Shown in pieces: positions 9,876-18,872 of a DNA stretch of 64,000 nucleotides. The DNA lies in NCBI RefSeq assembly GCF_030296555.1, contig NZ_AP027728.1, forward strand, positions 1,364,001-1,428,000, given 5' to 3'. Within the stretch, counting starts at the first letter, position 1; each line of letters opens with the position of its first letter. A model generated the notes under the pieces. That model searched no databases, had not been told where the DNA came from, and saw only the letters and a list, made by a program, of their open reading frames with translations. The translations under genes and the position numbers were made by a program. This DNA comes from Microbacterium suwonense (lineage in GTDB: Bacteria; Actinomycetota; Actinomycetes; Actinomycetales; Microbacteriaceae).

Positions 9876-10034
9876 ATGGCATTCGGTTTCGCGGGACTGC
9901 ATCTGTTCATCGGTGTCTTCTTCTACCTGATCGCGATCGCGGTCATCGGGGCGCTCGTCTACTTCGCAGTGCGCCTGGCTGTGACGCACGCGCTCAAGAC
10001 GCACACTCGCTGGCTGGATCAGGGCAAACCGTAG
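9876..10034 (+). CDS. single-pass small membrane protein
   Basis: A 52-residue protein, mostly one long hydrophobic helix (about residues 5-33) followed by a basic tail ending in HTRWLDQGKP. The ATG lies two bases after the pepP stop, so it is likely cotranslated with pepP. No family was recognised. The following 150 bases to the HAD gene hold only short unconvincing reading frames; a minus-strand segment reading like HAHMVGHVPGHGQALDADI near 10070-10130 may be a gene remnant but cannot be placed. Confidence 0.6.
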   Translation: MAFGFAGLHLFIGVFFYLIAIAVIGALVYFAVRLAVTHALKTHTRWLDQGKP

Positions 10035-10184
10035 GGTGACGATATGCCCATGACTGCCGCAGCAGTGCGGAGATGATGTCGGCGTCAAGGGCCTGTCCGT
10101 GCCCCGGGACGTGTCCGACCATATGGGCATGCGACAAGAGCACCGATGCCGGGCGCGGCGCGCAGAGCTCCTGAACGAGAGCAG

Positions 10185-10769
10185 CTACAGGCCCCGCGCA
10201 TGCAGCGCTGCGCGGAGTCCGTCGACGCCTGTGAAGTGGTGAGTCCGGATGCCGAGCACGTCGGCACCGACGAGCTTGGAGGCCGAATCGTCGGTGAAGA
10301 ACACTTCGTCAGGCATCAGCCCCAACGCATCGAGCACGTGCTGGAAGATGCGCACATCGGGCTTGGCGAACCCGATCTCGGCGGAGTTGAACACGGTGTC
10401 GACGTGACGATCGATGCCCGACTCGCACAGCTCGGCGGGAATCGTGTCCGTGCCGTTGGTGAGGATTGCCGTGCGGATGCCCGCTGCGCGCAGTTCATCG
10501 CTGAGCGCCAGCATTCCGGCATCCGGGACAGACGGATGCCGACCCCACTCCTCCGCCGCCCGCGGGTTCCCCAGCTGCTCCCCCACGCTCCGCACCCAGG
10601 CGGACCGGCTCAAGCGGCCGGTCACGACCTGGTCGAGCAGCTCGGGCGCGAATGCCGCCCGGTGCACGCTGCCCTCGGGCAGCCCGTGCTGCTCTTCGAT
10701 CGCGGCGACGTGCGCAGGATCGAAATGCCGCAGGACCCCATCCAGGTCGAAGACGACGGCGCGGATCAT
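10185..10769 (-). CDS. HAD-superfamily hydrolase (subfamily IA)
   Basis: A 194-residue haloacid dehalogenase-like phosphatase. Seen: motif I VFDLDGVL (nucleophile Asp8, Asp10), motif II ILTNGT, a Lys in GFAKPD and motif IV FFTDDS, with a small helical cap between motifs I and II. The substrate cannot be predicted. ATG at 10769 begins IRAVVFDLDG; CATGCT six bases before it fits the leaderless pattern. The much longer upstream reading frame has no family character. It diverges from the alpha/beta hydrolase at 11030; the 260 bases between hold no convincing gene. Confidence 0.88.
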   Translation of the reverse strand: MIRAVVFDLDGVLRHFDPAHVAAIEEQHGLPEGSVHRAAFAPELLDQVVTGRLSRSAWVRSVGEQLGNPRAAEEWGRHPSVPDAGMLALSDELRAAGIRTAILTNGTDTIPAELCESGIDRHVDTVFNSAEIGFAKPDVRIFQHVLDALGLMPDEVFFTDDSASKLVGADVLGIRTHHFTGVDGLRAALHARGL

Positions 10770-11029
10770 GATCTCAGCATGCCACTCGCCGCCGGCTGCG
10801 TCGGTCACGCAGAAGACGCACCTCGGAGGTGCCCGTCCAGCGATCGGAAGACGACATCCGAGCCGCCTTCCCACGACGGGACGGGGTCCGGCTGCCCGGG
10901 CACCGGCTGATCTGTTCATCCGGCCAATATCGCTCGGGTCACCGACATCGGCAGCGAGGACAGCACCCGTTCGACCGGAGATGTACAAGAGCGCTTCACG
11001 ATGTCGGCGACGCCGCATACGATTCGACT

Positions 11030-11917
11030 GTGGAATGCCTGCGCGAGATCAACGACACTCGCATCTTCGTCGACGAACGCGGTCCCGCCGACGGCCAACC
11101 GCTGCTGTTCATCCATGGCGGCCCGGGCAACCCCTCCTGGGACTTCATGGCGAGTGTCGGCGACCTCCTCGCCGAGCAGGGCGTGCGCGTGATCGGCGTC
11201 GACCAGCGCGGCGTGCTGCGATCCGACGACCTGCCCGCAGAGCCGCCGTTGAGCGTCGATCTGCTGATCCGTGACTTCGAGCAGCTTCGCGAGGCGCTCG
11301 GCGTGGAGCGCTGGACGATCATCGGGCACTCCTCCGGCGGCGCCTATGCGCTCGACTATGCGCTGCGACATCCCGAGCGCATCAGCGGCCTGATCCTGGA
11401 CTGCCCGGCACTGGACACCGACGCCACGGACCGGTACCGGCTGCCGAGGGCAGCGGCGATGCTCGACGACGTCGGCGCTGCGGATGCCGCAGCGGAATGC
11501 CGCCGTCTGGCCGGACTTGAGCGTCGGCTGACCGGAGAGGATCGCACGTGGGAGGCGATGCTGCCGCTCGGCGATCGCTACCTCGACCTGTTCTTCCACG
11601 ACGCGCTGACGCGTGCCCGGTACGACGAGGTGATGAACGCCGCGCCCGAGGGGCTGGACTGGGGCAAGGGGATGGCGCATCTGGCGCTCATCGGCGAGAT
11701 GTACACGGATCGGCGCCCCGCGCTCCGGTCTCTGCAGGTGCCCTCCATGCTGATCCACGGCGAGGACGACCTGGTGGCGCCGCCGGTCGTCGTGGACGCA
11801 TATCGCGAGCTCACCGGTGGCGAGGTCGCGACGGTCGCGGATGCCGGTCACTTCGCCTTCGTCGAGCAGCCGTCGTCATATGTGGAACAGATCGCGCGCT
11901 TCATCGGCCAGCAGTAG
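11030..11917 (+). CDS. alpha/beta hydrolase (proline iminopeptidase-like)
   Basis: A 295-residue alpha/beta-hydrolase fold enzyme. Visible are the oxyanion motif IHGGPGNP, VDQRGV, the nucleophile elbow GHSSGG, the acid in HGEDDLVAPP and the final His in DAGHFAFVEQP. The HGGPG and DQRG pairing resembles S33 proline iminopeptidases, but the cap is shorter, so the substrate is open. GTG at 11030 is chosen because TACGAT lies at 11018-11023, exactly six bases upstream; the frame stays open back to 10829 but encodes nothing recognisable there. Confidence 0.85.
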   Translation: MECLREINDTRIFVDERGPADGQPLLFIHGGPGNPSWDFMASVGDLLAEQGVRVIGVDQRGVLRSDDLPAEPPLSVDLLIRDFEQLREALGVERWTIIGHSSGGAYALDYALRHPERISGLILDCPALDTDATDRYRLPRAAAMLDDVGAADAAAECRRLAGLERRLTGEDRTWEAMLPLGDRYLDLFFHDALTRARYDEVMNAAPEGLDWGKGMAHLALIGEMYTDRRPALRSLQVPSMLIHGEDDLVAPPVVVDAYRELTGGEVATVADAGHFAFVEQPSSYVEQIARFIGQQ

Positions 11918-11930
11918 CGGTCGCGCCCGT

Positions 11931-11970
11931 GCGCGGCCGGGCGTGGCCGGGCGTGGCCGGGCGTGGCCGT
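11931..11970. repeat. 10-bp tandem repeat, four copies
   Basis: Four adjacent copies of GCGTGGCCGG (first and last each one base different) begin 14 bases after the stop of the alpha/beta hydrolase gene. Confidence 0.85.
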
Positions 11971-12066
11971 GGAGATCCCCGCTTCGTTATGTGTTCGTTA
12001 CCTGCCACAGTCAGGGACGGCTCGAATCTTCATTCGAATGTCGGAGGCCCCTCGCACAATGGACGC

Positions 12067-13531
12067 ATGGCCCTCTTCAGCGAGATCGAGCACCAGGTCG
12101 CAGTCCTGCGCGACCTGATCGGCGCTGAGGTGTCTCCTCGGAACTGACGTCGCGGATGTCGGTGCTCGGCGCGGACAAGCTCGTGGATGCGGTGACCGCA
12201 GCCTCTGACCTCATGCGGGCAGCCGAGCGGATCAGCATCGTCGGAGCCGGAATCGCGGCAGCCCGCTCGACCCGGGACGCGGGGCAGGATGGACTCGCCC
12301 AGGAGCGTGGGCACCGCACGTCGGCCGGGCTCGTGCAGGACATCGCCGGGATCAGTCGCACCGAGGCGCAGCGGCGAGTTCGACTTGGGCTGTCGCTGTT
12401 GGAAGCCGATCCTTCGGCCGCAGGCAACGGTGACGCTGCGGAATCCGAGTTCGGGGATGAAGGCCGTGCGGCACGCCGTCCCTGGCATGCCGTTCTCTCC
12501 GAGGCGATGCTGCAGGGCCTGATCTCCCCGCACAGCAGGACACGATCCAGCGCGGTCTCGGACACCCCGTCGACGACGGATCGGATGCACACACGGCCTG
12601 GGTCGCAGCAGCCGAGCAGCTGATCGACGAAGCCGCACAGCGGACCGTCGAGGAGCTGCGGATCCAGTCACGGGCGCTCCGCGACCAGCTCGACCCCGAA
12701 GGCGCCGAGCGCCGCTTCGCGGAGCGCTACGAGCGGCGGTCGTTCCGGATCTGGACGGATGCCGACGGCGTCGAGCGCGGACGCATCGACTTCGAGGACG
12801 AGGGCGGCGCATGGGTTCGTGCCATCCGCGATGCGGCTCTGCGTCCTCGGCGTGGCGGGCCGCGGTTCGTCGATTCGGCTGAGGCGGAGCAGGCCCGAAA
12901 TCTGGCAGCGGACGCACGCACGAACGATCAGCTGAGCTACGACCTGTTCCTGGACGTGCTGCGCGCCGGCGCACTCGCCGACGCCGCCTCCGTCTTCGGC
13001 ACCCGCCAGGCCGGTGTGCGGATCGTGCAGGTCGTGGACACCGCCGCTGAGGCCGTCAGTGTGCGCACCGAGGATTACGGACTATCGCTGCCCTTCACCG
13101 CTGCCGTGCAGCACGTCTGCGAGACCGGAACAGTGACCGTCACCGTCGATTCCACGGGGAATCCGCTGGATGTGGGCCGAGAACACAGGCTCTACACTCC
13201 TCGTCAACGTATCGCGCTCGCGATCCGTGATGGCGGATGCCGGTGGAAGGGATGCGACAGGCCCGCTTCGTATTGCGAAGCCCATCACATCGATGAATGG
13301 CAGGCGGATAAGGGTCGGACGGATATCGATCGCGGCATCCTGCTGTGTCGCCACCATCATGCGCAGCTCCACCACAACCGCTGGCGTATAACGCGCGACG
13401 GGAAGGAAGATTTCCTCTTGCATCCGCCGGGCGACGCACCGCCCATTCCCCTTCGACCCCGCGCAGTGCTCGTTGCCGCCTGGGCGGGAATCGACCCTCC
13501 GCCGAAGAGATTCCGCCCGGAGGCCGCATGA
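12067..13531 (+). CDS. DUF222 / HNH endonuclease-domain protein, two single-base frameshifts
   Basis: A 488-residue member of the large actinobacterial DUF222-HNH family, often present in many copies per genome; role not settled. Three frames must be joined: residues up to GAEVS, then LTSRMSVLGADK..., then from near 12525 QQDTIQRGLGHP to the end. The HNH motif near the C-terminus reads RDGGCRWKGCDRPASYCEAHHIDEW, then GILLCRHHHAQLHHNRW, with the zinc cysteines and catalytic His present. Each shift (near 12135 and 12524) is cured by one added base, so it is probably intact in life, but loss is possible. CACAAT six bases before the ATG suggests a leaderless start. The 17-bp repeat array begins on its stop codon. 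Confidence 0.75.
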
Positions 13532-13903
13532 GAGCGGACGCCACGTGACGGCAGACATCACGTGAGAACGAATGCATCGTGAGAACGGATACCTCGTGAG
13601 AACGGATACATCGTGAGAACGGATACATCGTGAGAACGGATGCGCATGAACGCGGCTGCACCATGGAGCGGAGACCGCGCGGAGACAGACACCACGCGGA
13701 GGCAGACACCACGCGGAAGCAGACGCCGCATCATCAGAACGAGCACCGCATGAATCGGACACCGGACGGAAGCGGACACCACGCGGAAGCAGACATCACA
13801 CGAGAGCAGACACCACGCGGAAGTGGACACCACACGAGAGCAGACACCGCGCGAGAACGGGCGCCACATGAGAACGGACCCCGCATACGAGTGAACTCCG
13901 CAG
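13530..13903. repeat. degenerate 17-bp direct repeat array, about 22 units
   Basis: Head-to-tail units of mostly 17 bases run from inside the HNH stop codon to 13903. Early units are close to GAGAACGGATACATCGT, later ones to GGAAGCAGACACCACGC and GAGAGCAGACACCACGC; a few are 16 or 20 bases. There are no spacers, so this is a minisatellite and not a CRISPR array. Because 17 is not a multiple of three, any frame through it cycles, and no conserved protein is encoded. The array and the short tail after it fill the space of about 450 bases before the DUF218 gene. Confidence 0.9.
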
Positions 13904-13982
13904 GAGAGAAGATACGCGGGCGACGACGATCCGGAGTCGGCAGCTCGACGATCGCCTGTGCACGCAGGCTATCGTGGCTCAC

Positions 13983-14795
13983 GTGTCGAGCAGCAGACGG
14001 CTTCTGGCCGCTTTCGCGGTCGCGTCCTCGTGCCTCGCGTGCCTGTGGCTCTGGGCGGAGTCCGTCGATCGGCGATCCAGTAACCGATGGCTCGGAAGTC
14101 CCGCGGAGCCTCGTCTCTCTCGGGCATGCAGGGCGACACAGACGTCTCGCGACTCACAGGCATCGACCGACCCACGAGCGTCCAGCAGCCCACACGCGTC
14201 CATCAGTTCACGGACATTCAGCAGCCCCCAGACCTCCACCGACCCTCGAGAGTGCGACCGCGCGGCGGACGACGCGCTCCGCTCGGGCTCGGACGCCACG
14301 CCCGGACGCACCCACGCGGTCGTCGTGCTCGGCTACGGCAATCGCGGCGAGCGCGCCAACTTCGTCAACCGCTTCCGCGTACGCGCAGGAATCCGCTCGC
14401 TCGACCCGACAGCCGCCCGGAACCTGCTCGTGCTCTGCGGCGGCCCTGTCCACAGCACCACGCCCGAGGCCACGATCATGCAGCGCTGCGCGCGCGACCT
14501 CGGCTTCCGCGGTGCCATCGAGCTGGAGACCGCGAGCCGTTCCACGTGGGAGAACATCACCAACGCGATCCCGATGATCGAACATGCGGACACGATCGCC
14601 ATCGTCTCCAACGCCCCGCACGCCGAACGCGGTCGCGAGATCCTCTGGCGACAGCGCCCTGACCTTGCCGCGCGACTGGTGCGCGGCGCTGAGCACCGCT
14701 TCGGCACAACGCCGGTGATGACGATCCTGGGAGCCCTGCGTGTGGTGCAGGCGAAGCTGACCGGCGAATGGGATGCCGCAGCTCGCCGCCGCTGA
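13983..14795 (+). CDS. exported DUF218 (YdcF/SanA-like) protein
   Basis: A 270-residue protein of the DUF218 family, which includes YdcF and SanA, envelope-linked proteins of unclear chemistry. Residues 1-25 form a signal or anchor helix; residues about 45-100 are a Ser/Arg/Thr-rich low-complexity linker; the domain begins at HAVVVLGYGNRG (about 110) and includes VLCGGPV, SRSTWENITNA and VSNAPHAERGREI, the family core. GTG at 13983 is chosen because TATCGT lies seven bases upstream; GTG 13974 is also possible. The linker DNA is itself mildly repetitive. The 3' end abuts the truncated metallophosphoesterase on the other strand. Confidence 0.78.
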   Translation: MSSSRRLLAAFAVASSCLACLWLWAESVDRRSSNRWLGSPAEPRLSRACRATQTSRDSQASTDPRASSSPHASISSRTFSSPQTSTDPRECDRAADDALRSGSDATPGRTHAVVVLGYGNRGERANFVNRFRVRAGIRSLDPTAARNLLVLCGGPVHSTTPEATIMQRCARDLGFRGAIELETASRSTWENITNAIPMIEHADTIAIVSNAPHAERGREILWRQRPDLAARLVRGAEHRFGTTPVMTILGALRVVQAKLTGEWDAAARRR

Positions 14796-14799
14796 CGGC

Positions 14800-15142
14800 C
14801 GCCGCTCAGCTGGATGCGTCGGCCACTCATCACCAGATCGTGGCTCAGCGGCAGAGAGCCGAGCCAGGCCAGGCTGGACGCGGACAGGTGATCCCGCCAC
14901 CACACCAGCCCCTCGGACGCGTCGTCTGCGATGCGTGGCAGGAAATCGTCCCAGTTGCCGCGCACGTTCACCGCGCACACCTCACGGCACAGTCGTACCG
15001 CCGCTTCGCCGCGCGGCCCTTGCCCGCCGTGTCGCCGAGGTTGATGATCTGCTCGATCCCGCGCGCGGATGTCGGCGAGCACCGCCTCGAGCGCTCCGAG
15101 ATTCCCGTGCACGTCGGAGATGAGCGCGATGCGATCCGTCAT
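14800..15142 (-). pseudogene. truncated metallophosphoesterase (YfcE-like), 5' half only
   Basis: Begins as a clear calcineurin-like phosphoesterase: RIALISDVHGNLGALEAVLADI, then CAVNVRGNWDDFLP and WLGSLPLSHDL, the first metal-binding motifs of the family. Between these a stretch is out of frame: in a CG run near 15065 and a G run near 15015 the frame leaves and returns, hiding the expected NLGDTAGKG. After MSGRRI the homology stops at the end of the DUF218 gene and the C-terminal metal ligands (GH-N and GHTH motifs) are absent. About 115 of the usual 230-280 residues remain. Loss may have come with arrival of the repeat array and the DUF218 gene. Confidence 0.65.
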
Positions 15143-15167
15143 CACACCATCGTGTCACGCCCCCGGC

Positions 15168-15833
15168 TCAGCGAGCGGCGGCCTCCAGGAGGAACGCCGT
15201 CACCGCCGGCGCCACCGACGCACCGACCTCGTCCGCCGGACGCTTGCGGCCCTTCACCTCGAACGAGTGCCCACCGCCCTCGAACCACGCGATCCGGGCA
15301 TCCTGGCACGACGCGACCGCGGCCTCCAGCTGGGACAGCGGCTGCACGAACGGATCCTTCGTGCCCTCCACGAACAGCTGAGGCGGACTCACGGCCGGCA
15401 GATGCTCGACGCGCGGCTTCTCGGGCTTCCCCGGCGGATGTAGCGGATAGCCGAGGTACACCAGAGCATCGACGTCGAGCCCCTCGGCGACCGCCATCGA
15501 CGCCATCCGTCCCCCGTACGACTTGCCGCAGACGAAAACCGGCGCACCCGGTGCATCGGCGCGAATCCGCTCGACCACCGCCCGCCAGGTGAGGATGGCA
15601 TGTGCCGCCGGTCCTGGCATGCGCCTACCGGCCTCCGAGTAGGGGAAATTGAAGCGCACGGTGCTGAAGCCGTCATCGCGCAGCGCGCGGGCGAAGCCGA
15701 TCAGAAACGGATGGTCCAGCTGCGTGCCCGCGCCGTGCGCGATCGGAACCACGCCACGGGAGTCGGCAGCGGCGCGCTCCCAGACAGCGGAGACCTGCAC
15801 GATGCCTGCAGGCAGCCCCACCGGGATCATCAT
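15168..15833 (-). CDS. alpha/beta hydrolase of the KANL3/Tex30 type
   Basis: A 221-residue small serine hydrolase-like protein. The nucleophile elbow is GKSYGG (about residue 98), preceded by IAHGAGTQLDHPF, a hallmark of the Tex30/KANL3 group; the acid lies in EGTKDPFV and the His in GGGHSFEV. Substrate unknown. Its start overlaps the stop of the upstream membrane-protein gene by four bases on the same strand, so the two are cotranslated. Length is normal for the group. Confidence 0.85.
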   Translation of the reverse strand: MMIPVGLPAGIVQVSAVWERAAADSRGVVPIAHGAGTQLDHPFLIGFARALRDDGFSTVRFNFPYSEAGRRMPGPAAHAILTWRAVVERIRADAPGAPVFVCGKSYGGRMASMAVAEGLDVDALVYLGYPLHPPGKPEKPRVEHLPAVSPPQLFVEGTKDPFVQPLSQLEAAVASCQDARIAWFEGGGHSFEVKGRKRPADEVGASVAPAVTAFLLEAAAR

Positions 15834-16240
15834 GCGCTCTCCCGGGAGAACGGCATCCGCACCACCTCACCGCGGCGGGCGCGCACCGTTCCGACGATCA
15901 CGACCACCAGGTGCACGATGCACACCAGCGCGTACAGCACGATCGGGATGCCCTGCGGGAAGAAGCCGGATACCGCATCCGCGGACGTCGTGAGCCTCAC
16001 CAGCCCGATGATCAGCTGGATCACCAGCAGTCCGGTGGACGAGACCAGGAAGATCGCACCCCAGCGTCGCGCCGAGGCCGCGTTGGCCTTCGCGAGCGGC
16101 CCCTGGCGGGACAGCGAACCGTACGCAGCCACCATCGCCCCGCCCGCCGCGAGAGAGCCGAGCATGGGCACGGGAAGCAGGATCAGCAGCCCCAGCGCCC
16201 ACGCCGAGACGCCGGTCGCCTCTTGGTCGCGCCCGGTCAC
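15830..16240 (-). CDS. DUF4870-like four-helix membrane protein
   Basis: A 136-residue integral membrane protein with hydrophobic helices near residues 14-38, 58-82 and 92-118 (a fourth is weak). It resembles the DUF4870 / Tic20-like group in size and helix spacing; this is a pattern judgement. The GTG at 16240 overlaps the TGA of the stress-protein gene (GTGA) and its own stop overlaps the next hydrolase start, so the three genes form one minus-strand operon. Confidence 0.7.
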   Translation of the reverse strand: MTGRDQEATGVSAWALGLLILLPVPMLGSLAAGGAMVAAYGSLSRQGPLAKANAASARRWGAIFLVSSTGLLVIQLIIGLVRLTTSADAVSGFFPQGIPIVLYALVCIVHLVVVIVGTVRARRGEVVRMPFSRESA

Positions 16241-16976
16241 CGCGCCTCGGGCTCGGTGCCGTCGCGCTGGGCGGGCTGCGCATCAGCGCCCTGCTCGGGT
16301 GCAGCGCCCTGCTGGGCGGCATCCGCGGCATCCGCGGCATCCGCTTCCCCGACCTCGGGCTCAGCGGTGCGCACCTGCGCACTCGGGTCCGCGGGGGCGT
16401 CTCCCGCACCGCCGGCGGAGTCTGCTCGCCGGCATCCGATCCCGGCACCGGAATCCGCTCCCCGTACTGCGGTGGCTTGCTCAGGTCGACAGCCGGTCGC
16501 GGCGTCACGGTGCGCTCCGCACCCATCACCTCACGCGCCTTCGCCAGCGACGCCGGCTGCACGCGCACCTCGTAATGATCGGCGAGCATCTGCGTCATAC
16601 TGGCGAAGTCACGTCGACGACGCACGATCGAGTACGTGACCAGGCTCATGATCATGCCCAGCGCGACGCCGATCAGGATGAACCCGAGGAACAGCGAGAC
16701 CGGCGCCTCCGAATTGCCGAACAGCATGATCGCCGAGAGCACCAGGCCGATCAGCACGCCGTTGATCGCCCCTGAGCGCGCCGCTGCGGCATAGCCGAGC
16801 TTGCCGGTCACCCGCTCGACCGTGCGCACACCCTGCCCCACGATCGCGATGTCGCGCGCCGGGATCTCGCCGGCGATCAGCTTCGACACGGTCTTCTGCG
16901 CGACCTCGTAGTCGCGCGTCGACGCGACCATCTCGCCGAGGTCGGTGCCGTTCGCCGGCCGGTTCATCATGCTCAT
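16237..16976 (-). CDS. general stress protein 17M (YflT)-like, two membrane helices, frameshifted
   Basis: A 246-residue protein. Residues 15-70 match the GSP17M/YflT fold (DYEVAQKTVSKLIAGEIPARDIAIVG), followed by two membrane helices (about 68-110) and a DHYEVRV repeat of the domain edge. The C-terminal tail is acidic and Ala-rich, including three AAD units coded by GCGGATGCC repeats. Without a shift the frame runs into the next gene; adding one base near 16435 gives a tail that stops at TGA 16237-16239, exactly overlapping the downstream GTG. GACAAT six bases before the ATG indicates a leaderless start. It heads a three-gene operon. Confidence 0.78.
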
Positions 16977-17052
16977 CGTCCTATTGTCCCAGAGCGCCCT
17001 GTGCCGGTCATCCGAAGCCTCTCCAGGGGCGGGCGCGGACTACGCTGGGACT

Positions 17053-18357
17053 GTGAGCACACAACGGGTCTTCGTCGCGCGCCTGGCCGGCTGCGCCGTC
17101 TTCGACCCCGTGGGCGACCGGCTCGGAAAAGTCCGCGACGTCGTCATGGTGTACCGCAAAACCGCCGCCCCGCGCGTGATCGGCCTGGTCGTGGAGATCC
17201 CGGGGCGCCGGCACGTCTTCCTCTCCATCGGCCGGGTCACCTCGATCCGCGCCGGCCAGGTGATCACCACCGGCCTGATCAACGTCCGCCGCTTCCAGCC
17301 CCGCCCCGGCGAAGTGCGCGTGCTCGCCGAGTACCTGGGGCGCCGCGTCAGACTGACCGACGGCAGCGGCACGGCCGTCGTCGAGGACGCCGCGATCGAG
17401 CAAGACAGGCACGGCGAGTGGGCGATCGCCCAGCTTTTCCTGCGCAAGGCGAAGACGAGCGCCTCGCCGTTCGCCAAGGGTCCGACCACGTTCGCGAACT
17501 GGAACGAGGTCGCCGAGCAGCAGCAGCCGGGTGAGGCCCAGTCGGCGGAGCAGCTGGTCGCCACCTACTCCGAGCTGCACGCCGCCGACCTCGCCACCAC
17601 TCTGCTGGATCTGCCCGAGCAGCGCATGTTCGAGGTCGCCGAGGAGCTGCCTGACGAGCGCCTGGCCGACGCGCTGGAGGAGATGCCCGAGGACGAGCAG
17701 GTCGGCATCCTCGACCGCCTCGGCGACGAGCGCGCCGCCGACGTGCTCGACGAGATGGAGCCCGACGACGCCGCCGACCTGCTCGCCCAGCTTCCCCCGG
17801 AGCGACTCGAGCAGCTGCTGGCACTGATGGAGCCCGAGGAGGCGGACGACGTGCGCATGCTGCTGCGCTACGGCCCCGACACCGCGGGCGGGCTGATGAC
17901 CACCGAGCCGATCATCCTCTCCGCCGACGCCACCGTGGCCGAGGCGCTGGCACTGATCCGGCGCCACGAGCTGCACCCGGCACTCGCCGCCGCCGTGTTC
18001 GTCACGCTCCCTCCCTTTGAGACCCCCACCGGCCGTCTGCTGGGCGTGGTCCACTTCCAGCGGATGCTGCGCTATCCCCCGCACGAGCGGCTCGGCGCGA
18101 TCCTCGACGACAACCTCGAGCCGGTGTCGGTCACGGCATCCGCCGCGGAGGCGGCCCGGATGCTCGCCAGCTACGACCTGGTCTCGCTCCCGGTCATCGA
18201 CGTCGCACACCGTCTGGTCGGCGCGATCAGCGTCGACGACGTGCTGGACTATCTGCTGCCGGACGATTGGCGAACCCAGGACGTCGATGAGACTGACACG
18301 GCCGCACAGACAGAGACTGCGGCAGAGAGCACCGGCGAGACGAGCGGGACGCGATGA
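17053..18357 (+). CDS. MgtE N-domain / CBS-pair protein without transporter domain
   Basis: A 434-residue cytosolic protein: a PRC-barrel-like N-terminus (about 1-150), the MgtE N superhelical domain (about 165-285, with repeating LPEQRMFEVAEELPDERLAD and MEPDDAADLLAQLP units) and a CBS pair (about 285-410). The five-helix Mg channel domain of true MgtE is absent, so this is a sensor or regulator and not a transporter. TACGCT at 17041-17046 lies six bases before the GTG. The gene overlaps the DUF1003 start, which is followed by mrp; the same order occurs in mycobacteria near Rv1229c-Rv1232c (recalled). Confidence 0.88.
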   Translation: MSTQRVFVARLAGCAVFDPVGDRLGKVRDVVMVYRKTAAPRVIGLVVEIPGRRHVFLSIGRVTSIRAGQVITTGLINVRRFQPRPGEVRVLAEYLGRRVRLTDGSGTAVVEDAAIEQDRHGEWAIAQLFLRKAKTSASPFAKGPTTFANWNEVAEQQQPGEAQSAEQLVATYSELHAADLATTLLDLPEQRMFEVAEELPDERLADALEEMPEDEQVGILDRLGDERAADVLDEMEPDDAADLLAQLPPERLEQLLALMEPEEADDVRMLLRYGPDTAGGLMTTEPIILSADATVAEALALIRRHELHPALAAAVFVTLPPFETPTGRLLGVVHFQRMLRYPPHERLGAILDDNLEPVSVTASAAEAARMLASYDLVSLPVIDVAHRLVGAISVDDVLDYLLPDDWRTQDVDETDTAAQTETAAESTGETSGTR

Positions 18358-18872
18358 TGGCCCGCACGCCCCGCCTGGACACACCGCTCGGTCGCGCCAG
18401 CGTCGTCCGCACCCCGACCCCGTCCCGCGACAGGTTCGGCCGCTTCACCGAATGGGTGGCCCGAGCGATGGGAACCCCCGCGTTCCTGGTGATCCTCACC
18501 CTGTTCTGCGCCGCGTGGCTCGGCTGGAACACGCTCATGCCGAACGAGGTGCGCTTCGACGACGCCGCCCTCGGCTTCACCGCCCTCACCCTGATGCTCT
18601 CGCTGCAGGCCTCGTACGCGGCGCCGCTGATCCTGCTCGCGCAGAACAGGCAGGACGACCGCGACCGCGTGCAGATCGAGCAGGACCGACAGCGCGCGGA
18701 ACGCAATCTGGCCGACACCGAATACCTGGCGCGCGAGATCGTCGCACTGCGCATGGCGCTGGAGGAGCGACTCTCGCAGTCGGTCACCCGAGACGTGCTG
18801 CGTCAGGAGCTGAAGACCCTGCTCGCCGAGCTCGAGAAGGAGCCGGCCGCGACCGACGAGGGTACGCCATGA
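18354..18872 (+). CDS. DUF1003 membrane protein
   Basis: A 172-residue DUF1003 protein: two membrane helices (about 42-62 and 75-98), with the typical WLGWNTLMP turn and SLQASYAAPLILLAQNRQ, then a coiled-coil tail rich in Glu and Arg. Function unknown; members often sit beside MgtE-type genes. ATGATG at 18354 overlaps the previous stop, and its own TGA overlaps the ATG of mrp, so the three genes are translationally coupled. Confidence 0.9.
   Translation: MMARTPRLDTPLGRASVVRTPTPSRDRFGRFTEWVARAMGTPAFLVILTLFCAAWLGWNTLMPNEVRFDDAALGFTALTLMLSLQASYAAPLILLAQNRQDDRDRVQIEQDRQRAERNLADTEYLAREIVALRMALEERLSQSVTRDVLRQELKTLLAELEKEPAATDEGTP

Noticed and set aside
13530..13903. CRISPR array
   Set aside because: Units are contiguous and degenerate with no spacers, and no cas gene is present.
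15867..16976. A 369-residue stress protein with a long Arg-rich tail
   Set aside because: The tail reads the downstream gene out of frame; a one-base correction gives a stop overlapping the next start.
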